Below the pieces are notes generated by a model. That model was not told the DNA's origin. It was given only the letters and a program-made list of their open reading frames with translations, and ran no database searches. This document shows, piece after piece, positions 11,058 through 21,015 of a DNA stretch of 64,000 nt. The stretch spans positions 744,001-808,000 of the forward strand of contig NZ_CP096115.1 of NCBI RefSeq assembly GCF_024662215.1, in the 5' to 3' direction. The stretch comes from Methanoplanus endosymbiosus. GTDB lineage: Archaea > Halobacteriota > Methanomicrobia > Methanomicrobiales > Methanomicrobiaceae. Made by a program: the position numbers and the translations under genes. How positions within the stretch are numbered: the first letter of the stretch is position 1; every line of letters begins with the position of its first letter.

Positions 11058-11354
11058 TTAGAATATTATTGCCTGATTGTTATTTTCCTCCGGATGAACC
11101 CCAATTAGATCTATACGATTATCAACATCCCCACAAGCAAATCCAAGATCAATAATCATAATCCTGTCTTCATCATGCTTAATAATCTCTGACAATATCG
11201 CGATTAATTCAATTTTATCTTTATCTGACAGATTACATCTGAATACAGAATAATGTATCGGGTCGCCAAACCCTTTCATCGTTTTATGCACTCTGTACAA
11301 TCTCTTAGGATCAGAAACATCATAACTGACAATAAACACCTTAAGCCGGCCCAT
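11058..11354 (-). CDS. cas2: Cas2, adaptation endoribonuclease/integration subunit
   Basis: A 98-aa protein, normal for Cas2. The N-terminus KVFIVSYDVSDPKRLYRVHK is the first beta strand and helix of the ferredoxin-like fold, with the conserved Asp at residue 12. The rest (IHYSVFRCNLS) gives the second strand with the usual Y/S motif. Cas2 dimers bridge two Cas1 dimers in the spacer-integration complex. It starts 4 nt after the cas4-cas1 stop, is last in the cas operon and faces the array across the leader. This is the compact Cas2 of I-G-type operons. Confidence 0.97.
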   Translation of the reverse strand: MGRLKVFIVSYDVSDPKRLYRVHKTMKGFGDPIHYSVFRCNLSDKDKIELIAILSEIIKHDEDRIMIIDLGFACGDVDNRIDLIGVHPEENNNQAIIF

Positions 11355-11358
11355 AATA

Positions 11359-13023
11359 TCACCTTGTCAGAAACGGAGGATATTCATCAATTTCCCCATC
11401 TAAAACCCTGGCAATTAACCTTGCCTGAACTTCAAAAATACGCCTGTAACTGACCTTATAGCCAAACAAAGGATGTTTCACTTCGGTATTAATCCGTCTT
11501 TCATATCCATTAAGTACTGTCTTTTTTCCCTCAGGAGTCATAGTTACTCCCAGACCTCTGCATATAAAATCCGACTCTGAAAGCTCCCCATTATTAAACA
11601 AAGTAAAAGTAACCGAATCAGCAATTATCGGCCGGAACTCTTCCATAAGATCAAGTGCAAGGGCAGGTCTTCCATAACGTGGCTGATGATAAAAACCAAG
11701 ATATGGATCAAACCCGGTTGCAAGAAGAGTAACAAAGAACTCCTTCACCATAACACCGTAAAGATACGAAAGAACTGCATTAACAGGATCTTTCGGTGGC
11801 CTCCGATTCCGGTTATTAAATAAAAACCACTCGTCCTGTGATTTTAACAGACTGTTAAACCTGGAAAAGTATATCTGAGCAGCACCACCCTCAATTCCCA
11901 GCAGTGTCCGGAAATTTTCTGAAGATTCAGCATCATTTGCAAGCTTTTTCAGAGAACTCAATACATCCGTAGATACACCCTGATCATTCCTCCGTAAAAT
12001 CGTCCTGCAATTAAGAATTTTCCCATTTACAAACTTCTGTGCCAGTTTCAGGGATTTTTCATTGTCACCGGCAACAGAAAACTGTTTAATCCGGAGTTCA
12101 ACATTCTTATGTGAATTCCCCTGGGAAAAACCATAAAACCAGCCACCATAAGAAAAGTAGCTTATGGGAATGTTCCTCTGCAAAAGTTCCGTAAATACCG
12201 GAGTTGTAGCAGAAACACCTCCATAAAGGGATACCTGCGATAATTCCCTTATTTTTGCATCTCCCAACTTCTCTTTCTTTGACCAGATCTCAATCCTTTC
12301 ACCTTTTTTCCTTAATAACTGGCCATATCCTGAAACATACAGAGGCACCTGATCATCTCTTGCCGGAAGAAATTTCCTGACCTGTAAAGTTCCTTCATCG
12401 GCCTTTTCAGATTCTCTTAAAGAGTTAATCTCATCAGGAAGACAGATTCCTGAAATTGAGCAGCGGATACACTTAGGACTATCTATAAGTGGTGGAGGGA
12501 TTTTGCCGGATGCAGCCATTTCTCTTAAACTATCTAAGAGTTCCTTTGTCCGGTTGATTAGATAATCATCAAATGGAACAGATACTTTCCGCTTTGATTT
12601 GACAAAGTAGATCATGCCCTCACTGCATTCATAACCATTTTCTTTAAGTGCAAGTCCCTGAGCACAGAGCTGAACTTTATCAGATTCATACGCTCCACCT
12701 TCAACATCGGGCACAGATCCACGTTTATACTCTACAGGTGTAACAGATTTACCATTACCCCCGACAAGATCAAGGCGGCATATAATCCCAGTCTCTGGTG
12801 CGGAAATATCAACAGATCTGGCATTAAATTCCTTAATTTCCTCAGAATCAGGCACCACCCCCCGACTCTGATCTACTCTTCTGTGCTGGAACCGCCCATC
12901 TACAGTATCAGCATTATCCTCAAATTCCCCCTGCACCCATTCAATGTAACACAACCTCGGACAGTATGTAAATTCATTAAGCATCCGGGCCGGAATTAAG
13001 TCAGGAACTTCTTCCCCATCCAT
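11359..13023 (-). CDS. cas4-cas1: Cas4-Cas1 fusion, spacer acquisition protein
   Basis: A 554-aa fusion. Residues ~10-200 are Cas4: cysteines C21, C185, C188 and C194 would hold the Fe-S cluster, and D85, E98 and K100 (PVEYKRG) form the RecB-like nuclease site. Residues ~225-554 are Cas1: VSGYGQLLRK opens the N-terminal domain, E378 (GIEGG), H446 (GFYHQPR) and D458/E461 (ALDLMEEFRP) are the metal-binding residues. In type I-G systems this fusion trims prespacers, checks the PAM and inserts new spacers with Cas2. A TTN-type PAM is known for the Geobacter relative. The gene is fourth after csb2 (32 nt gap) and is followed directly by cas2. All catalytic residues seem present, so adaptation is likely functional. 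Confidence 0.98.
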   Translation of the reverse strand: MDGEEVPDLIPARMLNEFTYCPRLCYIEWVQGEFEDNADTVDGRFQHRRVDQSRGVVPDSEEIKEFNARSVDISAPETGIICRLDLVGGNGKSVTPVEYKRGSVPDVEGGAYESDKVQLCAQGLALKENGYECSEGMIYFVKSKRKVSVPFDDYLINRTKELLDSLREMAASGKIPPPLIDSPKCIRCSISGICLPDEINSLRESEKADEGTLQVRKFLPARDDQVPLYVSGYGQLLRKKGERIEIWSKKEKLGDAKIRELSQVSLYGGVSATTPVFTELLQRNIPISYFSYGGWFYGFSQGNSHKNVELRIKQFSVAGDNEKSLKLAQKFVNGKILNCRTILRRNDQGVSTDVLSSLKKLANDAESSENFRTLLGIEGGAAQIYFSRFNSLLKSQDEWFLFNNRNRRPPKDPVNAVLSYLYGVMVKEFFVTLLATGFDPYLGFYHQPRYGRPALALDLMEEFRPIIADSVTFTLFNNGELSESDFICRGLGVTMTPEGKKTVLNGYERRINTEVKHPLFGYKVSYRRIFEVQARLIARVLDGEIDEYPPFLTR

Positions 13024-13055
13024 TTTTGATCAATCCCCATGATTAAATTTAATTT

Positions 13056-14531
13056 TTATTCCGGAACAAACTGGCCAAGGCCAAAATGTGCACCATAACC
13101 AAGAGCAACGGGACCGGAAACAGGCTCTGAAAATACAATTTCAAAACCATACCCAATCTGCCTGTTTTCCCCTTTTCTGCTACGCCTGAATTCAAGCCAC
13201 CGAAGAGATCTTCCATTATCCAGTAACAGTTTCTCAACCGGTTTTACTTCTACAGGCTCCGGCAGACCATGATAAACAGCCTCCTTCTTCACTTCACCTG
13301 CAAGCCATTCCATAAAGTCCCCCCGACCTTTTCGGTAATGTCTTGGCGGTACAAACGGTGTTGAACTGATGAATTTCGTTTTTGGAATTTCATCAGGAAT
13401 TTCTTTATAATTCCCCCATTTAAGCGGAACAAAATAAATATCCGGCTTACCCTTCGGCTGCCATACTTTATCCAGACGATCCAGTGCAGTTATTTCTTCA
13501 GAGCTAAAAGGTTTTTTTGAAACTACAACAAGATGATCCAGCCAGCCATCCTTATCCATGTCAACCGGCAGAATGTAGGCGTGCTTATGATCTTTAAGTG
13601 GGCTTCCATCAGCATCCCTTCCACTAAAAGCGGCAGACCTATTCTCAGGATCATTAACCACTCTCTTATAAATGCCCATAATCTTCCGGTGAAGACGTTC
13701 AGACACCTCAATAGTCTCCCTTACAGATGGAGTCACCTTTGACTCAAGTGCATAAATTACTCCGGTATATCCTGAACGATCAGACTCAGAAATTACTGGT
13801 TTTGTAGATTTAAAGCAGTTGGCCTGCCTGAGATATGTAACAAACTGAAATCCGGGCGGAACATTAAGACCTGAATCAAGCATATCTGAAGTTTTGAATG
13901 TAAAAGAATCCATCCAGTTGACTTCCCGATCCTTTTCCTTTTTTTTCTTTGCCTTTACAATATAAGGATTTTTTTCGTAATCTTCAGCAGCAACAGGACA
14001 GGCAACCTTTACAGGTTCTATATTCCTGTCTTCAACTTCACGATATTCAGGACCACAATTCCAGCCTGTACCATTAACCTCAGAGATTATTTTAGCATCA
14101 ACCCACGACTCAGATCTTCCAAAATAATTGAGCTTAGAGAGCATAGCGTTCAAATCCTTGATTTTATCCTCCGGAAGTTCTACATTACGCCACATCATCT
14201 TAACTACAGATTCACGTGGAATTATTACGAAAGCATCGAATATTAGAGCTTTATCTGTAATTTTTTCTTTATTCTGACTGAGATAAGATCGTGTATGTGA
14301 TGCATTGGCTTCAGGAAGTTCAAACACAGGACACTCACTGGCAAGTTCACAGAAGATTGATTCCACACGCCCTTCCGGCCAGGAAGGCAATTTACGTTTC
14401 CACACATCATAAAGAGCACGAATAAGACGGTATGGTGAAGGTGGCCACTCCGGAACACCCTCATTCACATTTCTCCCCCACGGAGTTGCATGGAAACGTC
14501 CGGTAAGAAACCTCATTTCAATAGCGAGCAT
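13056..14531 (-). CDS. csb2: Csb2 (GSU0054 family), Cas5/Cas6-like subunit of type I-G Cascade
   Basis: 491 aa. The N-terminus LTGRFHATPWGRNVNEG, then VPEWPPSPYRLIRAL, is the hallmark opening of the GSU0054/Csb2 family. The C-terminus ends in a glycine-rich loop (ALGYGAHFGLGQF) like that of Cas6 RNases. In I-G systems this RAMP protein is thought to combine the Cas5 role (holding the crRNA 5' handle) with crRNA processing. A clear Shine-Dalgarno (AGGAGGG) lies ~10 nt before the ATG at 14531. It is 17 nt from csb1. Catalytic residues for RNA cleavage cannot be assigned by eye. Confidence 0.95.
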   Translation of the reverse strand: MLAIEMRFLTGRFHATPWGRNVNEGVPEWPPSPYRLIRALYDVWKRKLPSWPEGRVESIFCELASECPVFELPEANASHTRSYLSQNKEKITDKALIFDAFVIIPRESVVKMMWRNVELPEDKIKDLNAMLSKLNYFGRSESWVDAKIISEVNGTGWNCGPEYREVEDRNIEPVKVACPVAAEDYEKNPYIVKAKKKKEKDREVNWMDSFTFKTSDMLDSGLNVPPGFQFVTYLRQANCFKSTKPVISESDRSGYTGVIYALESKVTPSVRETIEVSERLHRKIMGIYKRVVNDPENRSAAFSGRDADGSPLKDHKHAYILPVDMDKDGWLDHLVVVSKKPFSSEEITALDRLDKVWQPKGKPDIYFVPLKWGNYKEIPDEIPKTKFISSTPFVPPRHYRKGRGDFMEWLAGEVKKEAVYHGLPEPVEVKPVEKLLLDNGRSLRWLEFRRSRKGENRQIGYGFEIVFSEPVSGPVALGYGAHFGLGQFVPE

Positions 14532-14548
14532 GGCTTAAGGCCCTCCTG

Positions 14549-15580
14549 TTAGCTTGATTCACTTTTCTTATCCGAATCATTGACTTTCTTTATTACTTCG
14601 GTTGACAACTCAGTAACTGCCGGATCTGCAAAGAGACCTGATGATTTGCATACCTGAATTCTGTCCATTACAATCTTAAGAAGCTCAGATTCAGAAGGAA
14701 TAACAAAATCACCAGAGCTTACTACTTTGACATCATCCTTAACAACAAAATCACAGGATGTTCTAAGCCTCAGACCATTGTTGAGCAGTTTCCTGATCTT
14801 GTATAAACCCAGTGCAATAAGAAGTTCTTTTGCCTCTTTAGGAAGACCATATCCTTCAAACAATGAAATATCAAAGTTAAAATATGCAGTAATTCTCTCA
14901 GCAGTATATTCCATACGGTGATAAGGAACATTTCCATAGACATCCTTATCATAATTGTCTGCCCTGATTTTACCAGTTGGATCAAGAGGATTATTCTTAA
15001 CTCCACCTGAAGAAACCTCATTGATTCCCTCTGCTTCAATGAAACCCGTCAGTGCACGCTGAACTTTGACCCTTCCATCTTCAAGATTTGCCATAAAAGC
15101 ACCATGAAGAAGAGAGTTTGAATCATAATAGAGGAGTGCTGACGCAATCTTCTTCCAGTTCAGTGGTTTACCTTTATCATATTCTGCTTTTTTCTTAAAT
15201 TCTTCCTTAAATTCGTCATTGCTGATAATAAACGGAGAATTTATTCTGTGAGCTTCGATCAAAGATGTGGTACTTGCTGAATACTTATCATCATCTACCT
15301 CTCCGGAAAGCTTAGCTCTTATATATGGCAGTCCTTCAAACTCTTCTGCAATTTCTATTCCGGATTCATCAAGGATTGTAGCCTCAAGCCTGTTGGCAAT
15401 TGACTGAGCTGATTCAACAAGGATCATTCTTTTGCCATCCGGCTTTTCGTACACAGCTGCACCCAAATCCGGGAAACCCGTAGGCTGGAACCTGTCACCC
15501 TGGATAACTTTTAAATCAGCTTCGATTAATATTCTTGGAACGTTCTTAAATTTTTCAGAATCTATTGTTACTTTAGTCAT
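14549..15580 (-). CDS. csb1: Csb1 (GSU0053 family), Cas7-like backbone subunit
   Basis: 343 aa. The family is recognised from FQPTGFPDLGAAVY, then EKPDGKRMILVESAQSIANR near the N-terminus and from its fixed place between csx17 and csb2. Csb1 is the Cas7-type protein that coats the crRNA spacer in the type I-G effector complex, present in several copies per complex. A strong ribosome site (GAGGTG) lies 7 nt before the ATG at 15580. It is translated in the same operon 21 nt after csx17. Nothing looks broken. Confidence 0.95.
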   Translation of the reverse strand: MTKVTIDSEKFKNVPRILIEADLKVIQGDRFQPTGFPDLGAAVYEKPDGKRMILVESAQSIANRLEATILDESGIEIAEEFEGLPYIRAKLSGEVDDDKYSASTTSLIEAHRINSPFIISNDEFKEEFKKKAEYDKGKPLNWKKIASALLYYDSNSLLHGAFMANLEDGRVKVQRALTGFIEAEGINEVSSGGVKNNPLDPTGKIRADNYDKDVYGNVPYHRMEYTAERITAYFNFDISLFEGYGLPKEAKELLIALGLYKIRKLLNNGLRLRTSCDFVVKDDVKVVSSGDFVIPSESELLKIVMDRIQVCKSSGLFADPAVTELSTEVIKKVNDSDKKSESS

Positions 15581-15601
15581 TTTTTACACCTCAAATTAAA
15601 T

Positions 15602-18016
15602 TTAAATCTTTTTTTCCTCTTTCAGTACCAGCTTCTTAAGCCGACCCTCTTTTCCTAAAGGAATAAGAAGAGCTGCTGAGATACGAACACCATCCTTTCC
15701 ATCCGGAAAAGAGTTTGTAACCGGAATGAAATCTTTTGTTCTTAGTCTGCGATCAGCAATTTTGCAGGCATCATTTATCCGGTTTGCACAGAGAAGCGAA
15801 ATTACAGATGGCTCCGGCTTAACAGCAATTTTTGTATCACCTTTTTTAATGCCATCAGGCAAGAATAATAGCTTTAAAAGTGCATATGGCCGGGAGACAA
15901 AACCCTGTTTTACAGGTGTGTTCCATCCCCCATCTCCCTTAAACAGATACTTTCTTAATTCACCAATCTCATCTTTTTTATTCCAGTTTATCCAGCTAAA
16001 ACCAAATATAAGATTTTCAAGCAGGGATTCATCAATACGTCCTTCAATAAAGGCACTGATATCTTCCTCTGAAATTCTGATTGCTCCCCAAAGTGGATTA
16101 TACTTAACTCCCAGCCGGTTGGCATCCATCATCCTTCTGGCCAGAACTGAACTAAGTCTTGCATAAACTGAATTTCCTTCCCATGCAAACTGCCCTCTTC
16201 CCTTATCCCATTGATAAGGATTTTTAGGATCAACATGAGAAATATTTGCTCTGACTGAACCAACACTACCGGTTGGCCCTATAGAAGCAATTGCAGCCGC
16301 AATCCTGACTTCCAGGCTGCCATCATCAGCAAATTCAATCCAACGGGGAGATAATCCTGAAATTGGTTTTTTGATAACCGGATCATTTCCATTTCCGGAT
16401 TGAGAAACAAGTTTTTCAAACTCACCAATTGCTGATACAAGAGATTTTACATTTGTCTTACCCCCATAAATTAAAGCATCATATAATTTTTTATCAATCT
16501 TTCTCCTTGCAGATTTAAAGCTGCCAGGAACATTATCTCCTCTAAGTGCAGAATCGATCTGTGATAATGGCCTGTTAATCTCGCGTATCAGGTCACTTTC
16601 CTCTTTATAATGTACATTGATGATTCCTGCCGGAAGAGCCAGATAGCTTTTACCTCTTCTCTCAAGGAGATTATATCTGACAAAGTCTGAAATCCCCCTG
16701 TCAACACCCAGAGATGTAGCTGCTTCTGCGAACTCTATGCTGTTTGTTGCCGTATCTCTGCCAACATTTGTTCTCCCCTCGCTTAGGAATAATTTTAATT
16801 CTTTGTAATCTGTTGGATTTTTCCACAGTGGCATCCAGATCTCTGCACGTGATTTTTCCTGTTCTGAAGATGAGCTATATCCTACCTGAACAGATCTAAC
16901 GGTAAAAGGACTTCTTATTAGATGATTACCCCCCAATTTCATATTTTTACTTTTTACAACAGAACTTGCCCACGGAATTGACCCTTCAAAAGTCAGTATA
17001 AATACCCAGGGATTTGCTTTAAACTCATCTTTGTTTTCGATGCCATTGCCCTGATTAAATCCTCCGGTTCTGCTTGGGTCATATTGTCCTATTGAAATTT
17101 TCTGAAGATTTTCTGTCTTCTTATCAAGAACCGCATTTCTCAGGAGACTTTTTGAAAAGTTATCACTTTCAAGAAGCATACTTCTAAGACAGCCCATAAA
17201 ATTGTTTGAAAACTCAAATCTTCCATCATTCCCGCCGGTTCCAAGAATCGGAGGATATACGGCTTTACCATCCGGAGCAATTAATGTTGAGGCATCTATC
17301 CATTCAGCAACCTGATCACTCAGACGATCACGACAGGCTGATATAATATCTTCTTTACCTGTGCCTTTTTTCTTCTGAATCTGTTTAACCTGACTTCGTA
17401 TTTTTTTTGCTTCTTTCATCACAGATTTTATTGAAGCAGACCGCTTTTTTTCTTCTGCCGAAGCTTTTTTTGGAACTTTAGCCTTATTATCAAGTTCTTC
17501 GATAGTATAACTCAGAATATTTTCATTAGGGGATAAGGAAGGTACTTTCTGTGCTAATTTCTCTGTATTATCTAAAAGTTCAAGAAATTCTTCACCTTTC
17601 TTTCCTTTCATTTCAATAGCTTCTGCACGAAGGAAAGAAATTAATCCACTAACCGGAAAATCAGTGTTTGGTATTTCCGGGAATGAACGAATTCTCCTTA
17701 TAGTTTCACGATATACAGCAAAACGTTCAGAATCATCTTCCATTATGGCATTTATGCTGTCTGTATTGTCACCATCATTAAAACCAGAACCGCCGTTCCA
17801 CGGTGAAACAATCGGAGTAGGATGATATTCTTCAAGGAAGAAATTGACTAAGCCTTCTTCATCAAGGCATGAATCCAGATGAAACACACCAAGATCGTCC
17901 CACCAGCCTTTAGCATCAGGGTCTTTTTGTTCACTGACAAGCCTGAGTACTGCCAGTGCTGACAGATAAGAAGACATCGGCTCATAAGTACAGCCTTTCA
18001 GTGCCAGATCAGTCAT
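15602..18016 (-). CDS. csx17: Csx17 (Cas8-like), large subunit of type I-G Cascade
   Basis: About 804 aa. I take the ATG at 18016 (MTDLALKGCTYEPMSSYL) because a perfect Shine-Dalgarno, GGAGGTG, lies 7 nt upstream; an ATG at 18043 would add nine residues deep inside cas3. The start overlaps the cas3 stop by 8 nt, implying translational coupling. The N-terminal LKGCTYEPMSSYLSALAVLR and the fixed neighbourhood identify Csx17, the large subunit (Cas8u2) expected to read the PAM and recruit Cas3. A Lys-rich segment around residues 190-230 (KKASAEEKKRSAS) may bind nucleic acid or be a linker. No enzymatic motif is seen. Confidence 0.95.
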   Translation of the reverse strand: MTDLALKGCTYEPMSSYLSALAVLRLVSEQKDPDAKGWWDDLGVFHLDSCLDEEGLVNFFLEEYHPTPIVSPWNGGSGFNDGDNTDSINAIMEDDSERFAVYRETIRRIRSFPEIPNTDFPVSGLISFLRAEAIEMKGKKGEEFLELLDNTEKLAQKVPSLSPNENILSYTIEELDNKAKVPKKASAEEKKRSASIKSVMKEAKKIRSQVKQIQKKKGTGKEDIISACRDRLSDQVAEWIDASTLIAPDGKAVYPPILGTGGNDGRFEFSNNFMGCLRSMLLESDNFSKSLLRNAVLDKKTENLQKISIGQYDPSRTGGFNQGNGIENKDEFKANPWVFILTFEGSIPWASSVVKSKNMKLGGNHLIRSPFTVRSVQVGYSSSSEQEKSRAEIWMPLWKNPTDYKELKLFLSEGRTNVGRDTATNSIEFAEAATSLGVDRGISDFVRYNLLERRGKSYLALPAGIINVHYKEESDLIREINRPLSQIDSALRGDNVPGSFKSARRKIDKKLYDALIYGGKTNVKSLVSAIGEFEKLVSQSGNGNDPVIKKPISGLSPRWIEFADDGSLEVRIAAAIASIGPTGSVGSVRANISHVDPKNPYQWDKGRGQFAWEGNSVYARLSSVLARRMMDANRLGVKYNPLWGAIRISEEDISAFIEGRIDESLLENLIFGFSWINWNKKDEIGELRKYLFKGDGGWNTPVKQGFVSRPYALLKLLFLPDGIKKGDTKIAVKPEPSVISLLCANRINDACKIADRRLRTKDFIPVTNSFPDGKDGVRISAALLIPLGKEGRLKKLVLKEEKKI

Positions 18017-20411
18017 TCTTACCACCTCCGCTTGCCCTTTCATCTGAAGCTTTCATTAATGCTTCCAGATAAGCCAGTCTGAAAGGGCCAATCTCCGGAG
18101 AATCCCTGAGTTTAAGAACTCTTGCAGACCAGCTTGGTCCGTTCTCTCCCGCACCAAGATCCATATAAGAAAGATCAATCTCAGTTTCCGGCATAATTAT
18201 TCCCCCACCAAGATCAGTTTCATAAACAACATCCCCATCCCATACTCCACGGGCAAACCTCCGTTTCTTATCCGAAGGGATAAATTCATCCGGCATTGAC
18301 CTGATAGAACCACGAACCTTTCCATGATGTGCTGCTGCAAGGTATGCTGCCAGATCACTCCTGTTATTCTGAAGTGCTAAAATTCCGGATGCAAGTTCAT
18401 GACGGAAATATTTCCTTCTTTCATCATCACCCGGATTTTTCAGGCCGGAATAATTTTTCCACGCACCATTTGGAGCTTTTGCAGCAGGTGGAGCTGAAAA
18501 GTCCTTTAAAGATTCCTCTTTAATCATGGCCTGAAAAGAATTGTGTGCCTTTCCGGAATCATGCCAGCGTGCACCTTCAATTAGAGATTTGGAAAGATTA
18601 CTATCTAAACCAATTTCTCTTAAAATTGATTCCATCTCTCTGCACACTTCATCAGTATGCTCTGCAACAGATTCCCATTTGCCCTCAGAAATGGTATTAT
18701 CAGAATAAAATTTATTTCTGGATTTTTCTGAGCATGGAATTACATCAACCTTCTTTTTTGATTTAACATCCCAGCCTTTGGCATTAGTATATCCACCCTG
18801 CTTAGCATCAAGCATCAAAGTTACTCCGGGATATATCTCATTATAATTCCAGACAAGCTTCCATTCTCCATCAATATGGCCCCAGATCCAGACATCGTGT
18901 TTATCTTTCAGATTTTTTATATCACTTACAGGGACAGAACAAAGCTCCTCCCGATGTGGCAGACCTTCATCTTGAATTTTTGATTTTTCAATATCCCGCC
19001 AGAAAACTGAAAAATCCATATCATCACTGTCCCGAATGTATCTGGAGATGTCAATATCACTGCCGGTTAGATCAGGAGTTGTATCAAAAAGCTCAAATAT
19101 CTCTTTTTTCCGGATAATCTGCCTGTGAACAAAACCTTCAACCTTATCCGGAAGATTTGCAGGACCAACGCTCTTCCCTTCCAATTCAGTTAATGTTACA
19201 AGAGAATCTGAAAACTCTTTTTCATCATATGGTGCAGAATCTTTTTCCGGAACATCAATCCAGTAGATTTCTGCATTATCATATTCGCCATAACGATTGC
19301 ACCTTCCAAATCTCTGAACAAGAGAGGACCAGGGTGCAAGTTCGGTAAAGAGAACCTTAGCTGAAACATCAACACCAGCCTCAATTACCTGAGTAGAGAC
19401 AGTAATTGTCCCTGATTCGCCAGGTTCATCAAGAAGAGACTGAACAACCTTTTTCCGGTCAGATGGTCTGAATCTTGAATGTATCAGAACAAGTTCAGCA
19501 TCAGGCTTATTATTCTCAATATGTTTAAAGAGTTCAGTCGCTCTTTTTACTGTATTGACAACAACCAGTGTTCTGGTGCCTGCCTGGTGTCTGGAAATTA
19601 TCTCTTTTGCAAGGTCTTTTTGTTTTTTTGAATCATTATCTGCCCTTTTTAATGTCTTAACCGCATTTATGCGTTTATGGGCAGGTGGTACATTTAGATC
19701 ATCATCACCTAACTTCAGAACTGTATTAACCTCTTTTTGTGGATCAAAATCCACAGTCCTTAACCAATCCTGATTCAAAGTTGCACTCATCCACACTGAC
19801 TGTGCCGAAAGAGAATCAATTGTTCCAATCTTATTACGGAATGCCTGAAGCTGAATTGTTGTGGACAGACCTTTTCCCATAAGCTGAATTTCATCCATAA
19901 CCCAAAGGCAGTCATTATTTAAAAGACCAAAATGAGTCGGCCACCTGTATCTGCTCATACCATAACCGCGGTTAAGAGCACGGGAAAGAAACATATCCTG
20001 CGTACCGATGATAATTGCATCCCTTTCGGGGTAGAGATCCCAGTTTTGTTTGTCCTCTCCTCCCATCAATACAGTGACAGAAATCTTATTTCCATCAGTT
20101 TCCGAATTACTCCCGGAAAGATTTAGATTATCAAGCCAACCTTCAACTTTATCTTTTGTCTGCTCAACAAGAACCCTCATTGGAAGGCAAAAAAACAATC
20201 TTCTGGGAGTTAAAGCCCTGATATGATCTCCTGCAAACCGCCTTCTCCAGAGCCAGGCAAGTATTATTGCATCAGTCTTTCCAAGACCTGTAGGCACCTC
20301 AACTATTTCAGGAAAGTTCTCTGACATTGCCAGTCTTTCCTGATATGGATAAGGAGTATGACCTGTAGCAATACTAAAAAGGTCATGATAATTATTAATT
20401 TTCGATCCCAC
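18009..20411 (-). CDS. cas3: Cas3 helicase with C-terminal HD nuclease
   Basis: 800 aa with a GTG start; a Shine-Dalgarno (GGAGGG) precedes it by 7 nt. Helicase part: Walker A VPTGLGKTDA (residues 39-48), DEIQ box (173-176), MSATLN motif III, and a C-terminal RecA lobe with HSRFRPSDRKK, STQVIEAGVDVSA and QRFGRCNR. The HD nuclease domain is at the C-terminus: GARWHDSGKAH (H617, D618) and AAHHGKVRGS. This domain order, reversed from most Cas3 proteins, is characteristic of type I-G. Cas3 is recruited by the effector complex and unwinds and shreds target DNA. It is first gene of the operon, with the cas promoter expected just upstream. Confidence 0.98.
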   Translation of the reverse strand: MGSKINNYHDLFSIATGHTPYPYQERLAMSENFPEIVEVPTGLGKTDAIILAWLWRRRFAGDHIRALTPRRLFFCLPMRVLVEQTKDKVEGWLDNLNLSGSNSETDGNKISVTVLMGGEDKQNWDLYPERDAIIIGTQDMFLSRALNRGYGMSRYRWPTHFGLLNNDCLWVMDEIQLMGKGLSTTIQLQAFRNKIGTIDSLSAQSVWMSATLNQDWLRTVDFDPQKEVNTVLKLGDDDLNVPPAHKRINAVKTLKRADNDSKKQKDLAKEIISRHQAGTRTLVVVNTVKRATELFKHIENNKPDAELVLIHSRFRPSDRKKVVQSLLDEPGESGTITVSTQVIEAGVDVSAKVLFTELAPWSSLVQRFGRCNRYGEYDNAEIYWIDVPEKDSAPYDEKEFSDSLVTLTELEGKSVGPANLPDKVEGFVHRQIIRKKEIFELFDTTPDLTGSDIDISRYIRDSDDMDFSVFWRDIEKSKIQDEGLPHREELCSVPVSDIKNLKDKHDVWIWGHIDGEWKLVWNYNEIYPGVTLMLDAKQGGYTNAKGWDVKSKKKVDVIPCSEKSRNKFYSDNTISEGKWESVAEHTDEVCREMESILREIGLDSNLSKSLIEGARWHDSGKAHNSFQAMIKEESLKDFSAPPAAKAPNGAWKNYSGLKNPGDDERRKYFRHELASGILALQNNRSDLAAYLAAAHHGKVRGSIRSMPDEFIPSDKKRRFARGVWDGDVVYETDLGGGIIMPETEIDLSYMDLGAGENGPSWSARVLKLRDSPEIGPFRLAYLEALMKASDERASGGGKND

Positions 20412-20982
20412 TAACTAACCCTCCAATACGTATTTTTAATTTTTTGTTCACTAAAATCCTCCAAACATTTTACCAACACTAAAATCCATAATGAATTATC
20501 AACATTGGCTTAAATGATATAGGAACCCAAAGCATATAATACTTATTATCGTAAAATGAAAAATTAACAATAATTCCATAAATGTATTTTACATACCAAA
20601 ATATCCAAAAAAGCCGGAATTGTATATGACAGTTGACCGAATTTAAGGGTAAAATGGGAGTTTTATTTTTTGAATGTTCATGTCACATTAAATCTAAGCT
20701 CAAATTAAGGATATTTTGAGAGATTATTCTGCAAAAGTATGTAACTGTCAAATTCTTTTTTGCCACAAATGGGTGGAAATACATGAACTGTCAAACTTAG
20801 GTTACATTTAGAGCCGGGAATTTCTGCAACAGGCTGTTTCAGATCCATAAACTTTATATAATCACGTGCACACAATACCACATACCAGAGATATCCTGCT
20901 GAAAATCCCTTCATTTACGGATTCTGCCATTAATAATCATATTCATACCAATTTTACTTTCCCATCATTTCAGAATGAAAGA
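20412..20982. other. Intergenic region carrying the cas operon promoter
   Basis: About 570 nt of AT-rich DNA between two divergent transcription units. The cas3 Shine-Dalgarno is at 20417-20424. Short direct repeats of AACTGTCAAA occur near 20740 and 20790. No convincing gene is seen. Confidence 0.5.
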
Positions 20983-20995
20983 AAGTATATATCCA
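20983..20995 (+). promoter_or_regulatory. TATA-like promoter for the surface protein gene
   Basis: AAAGTATATATCC is centred ~27 nt before the ATG at 21016, the spacing expected for an archaeal leaderless transcript. This supports the upstream start codon of that gene. Confidence 0.55.
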
Positions 20996-21015
20996 AATGA
21001 TGTCATTAGAAACAT

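Noticed and set aside
20705-20914. 69-codon minus-strand frame upstream of cas3
   Set aside because: No ribosome site and no coherent protein features; lies in the cas promoter gap.
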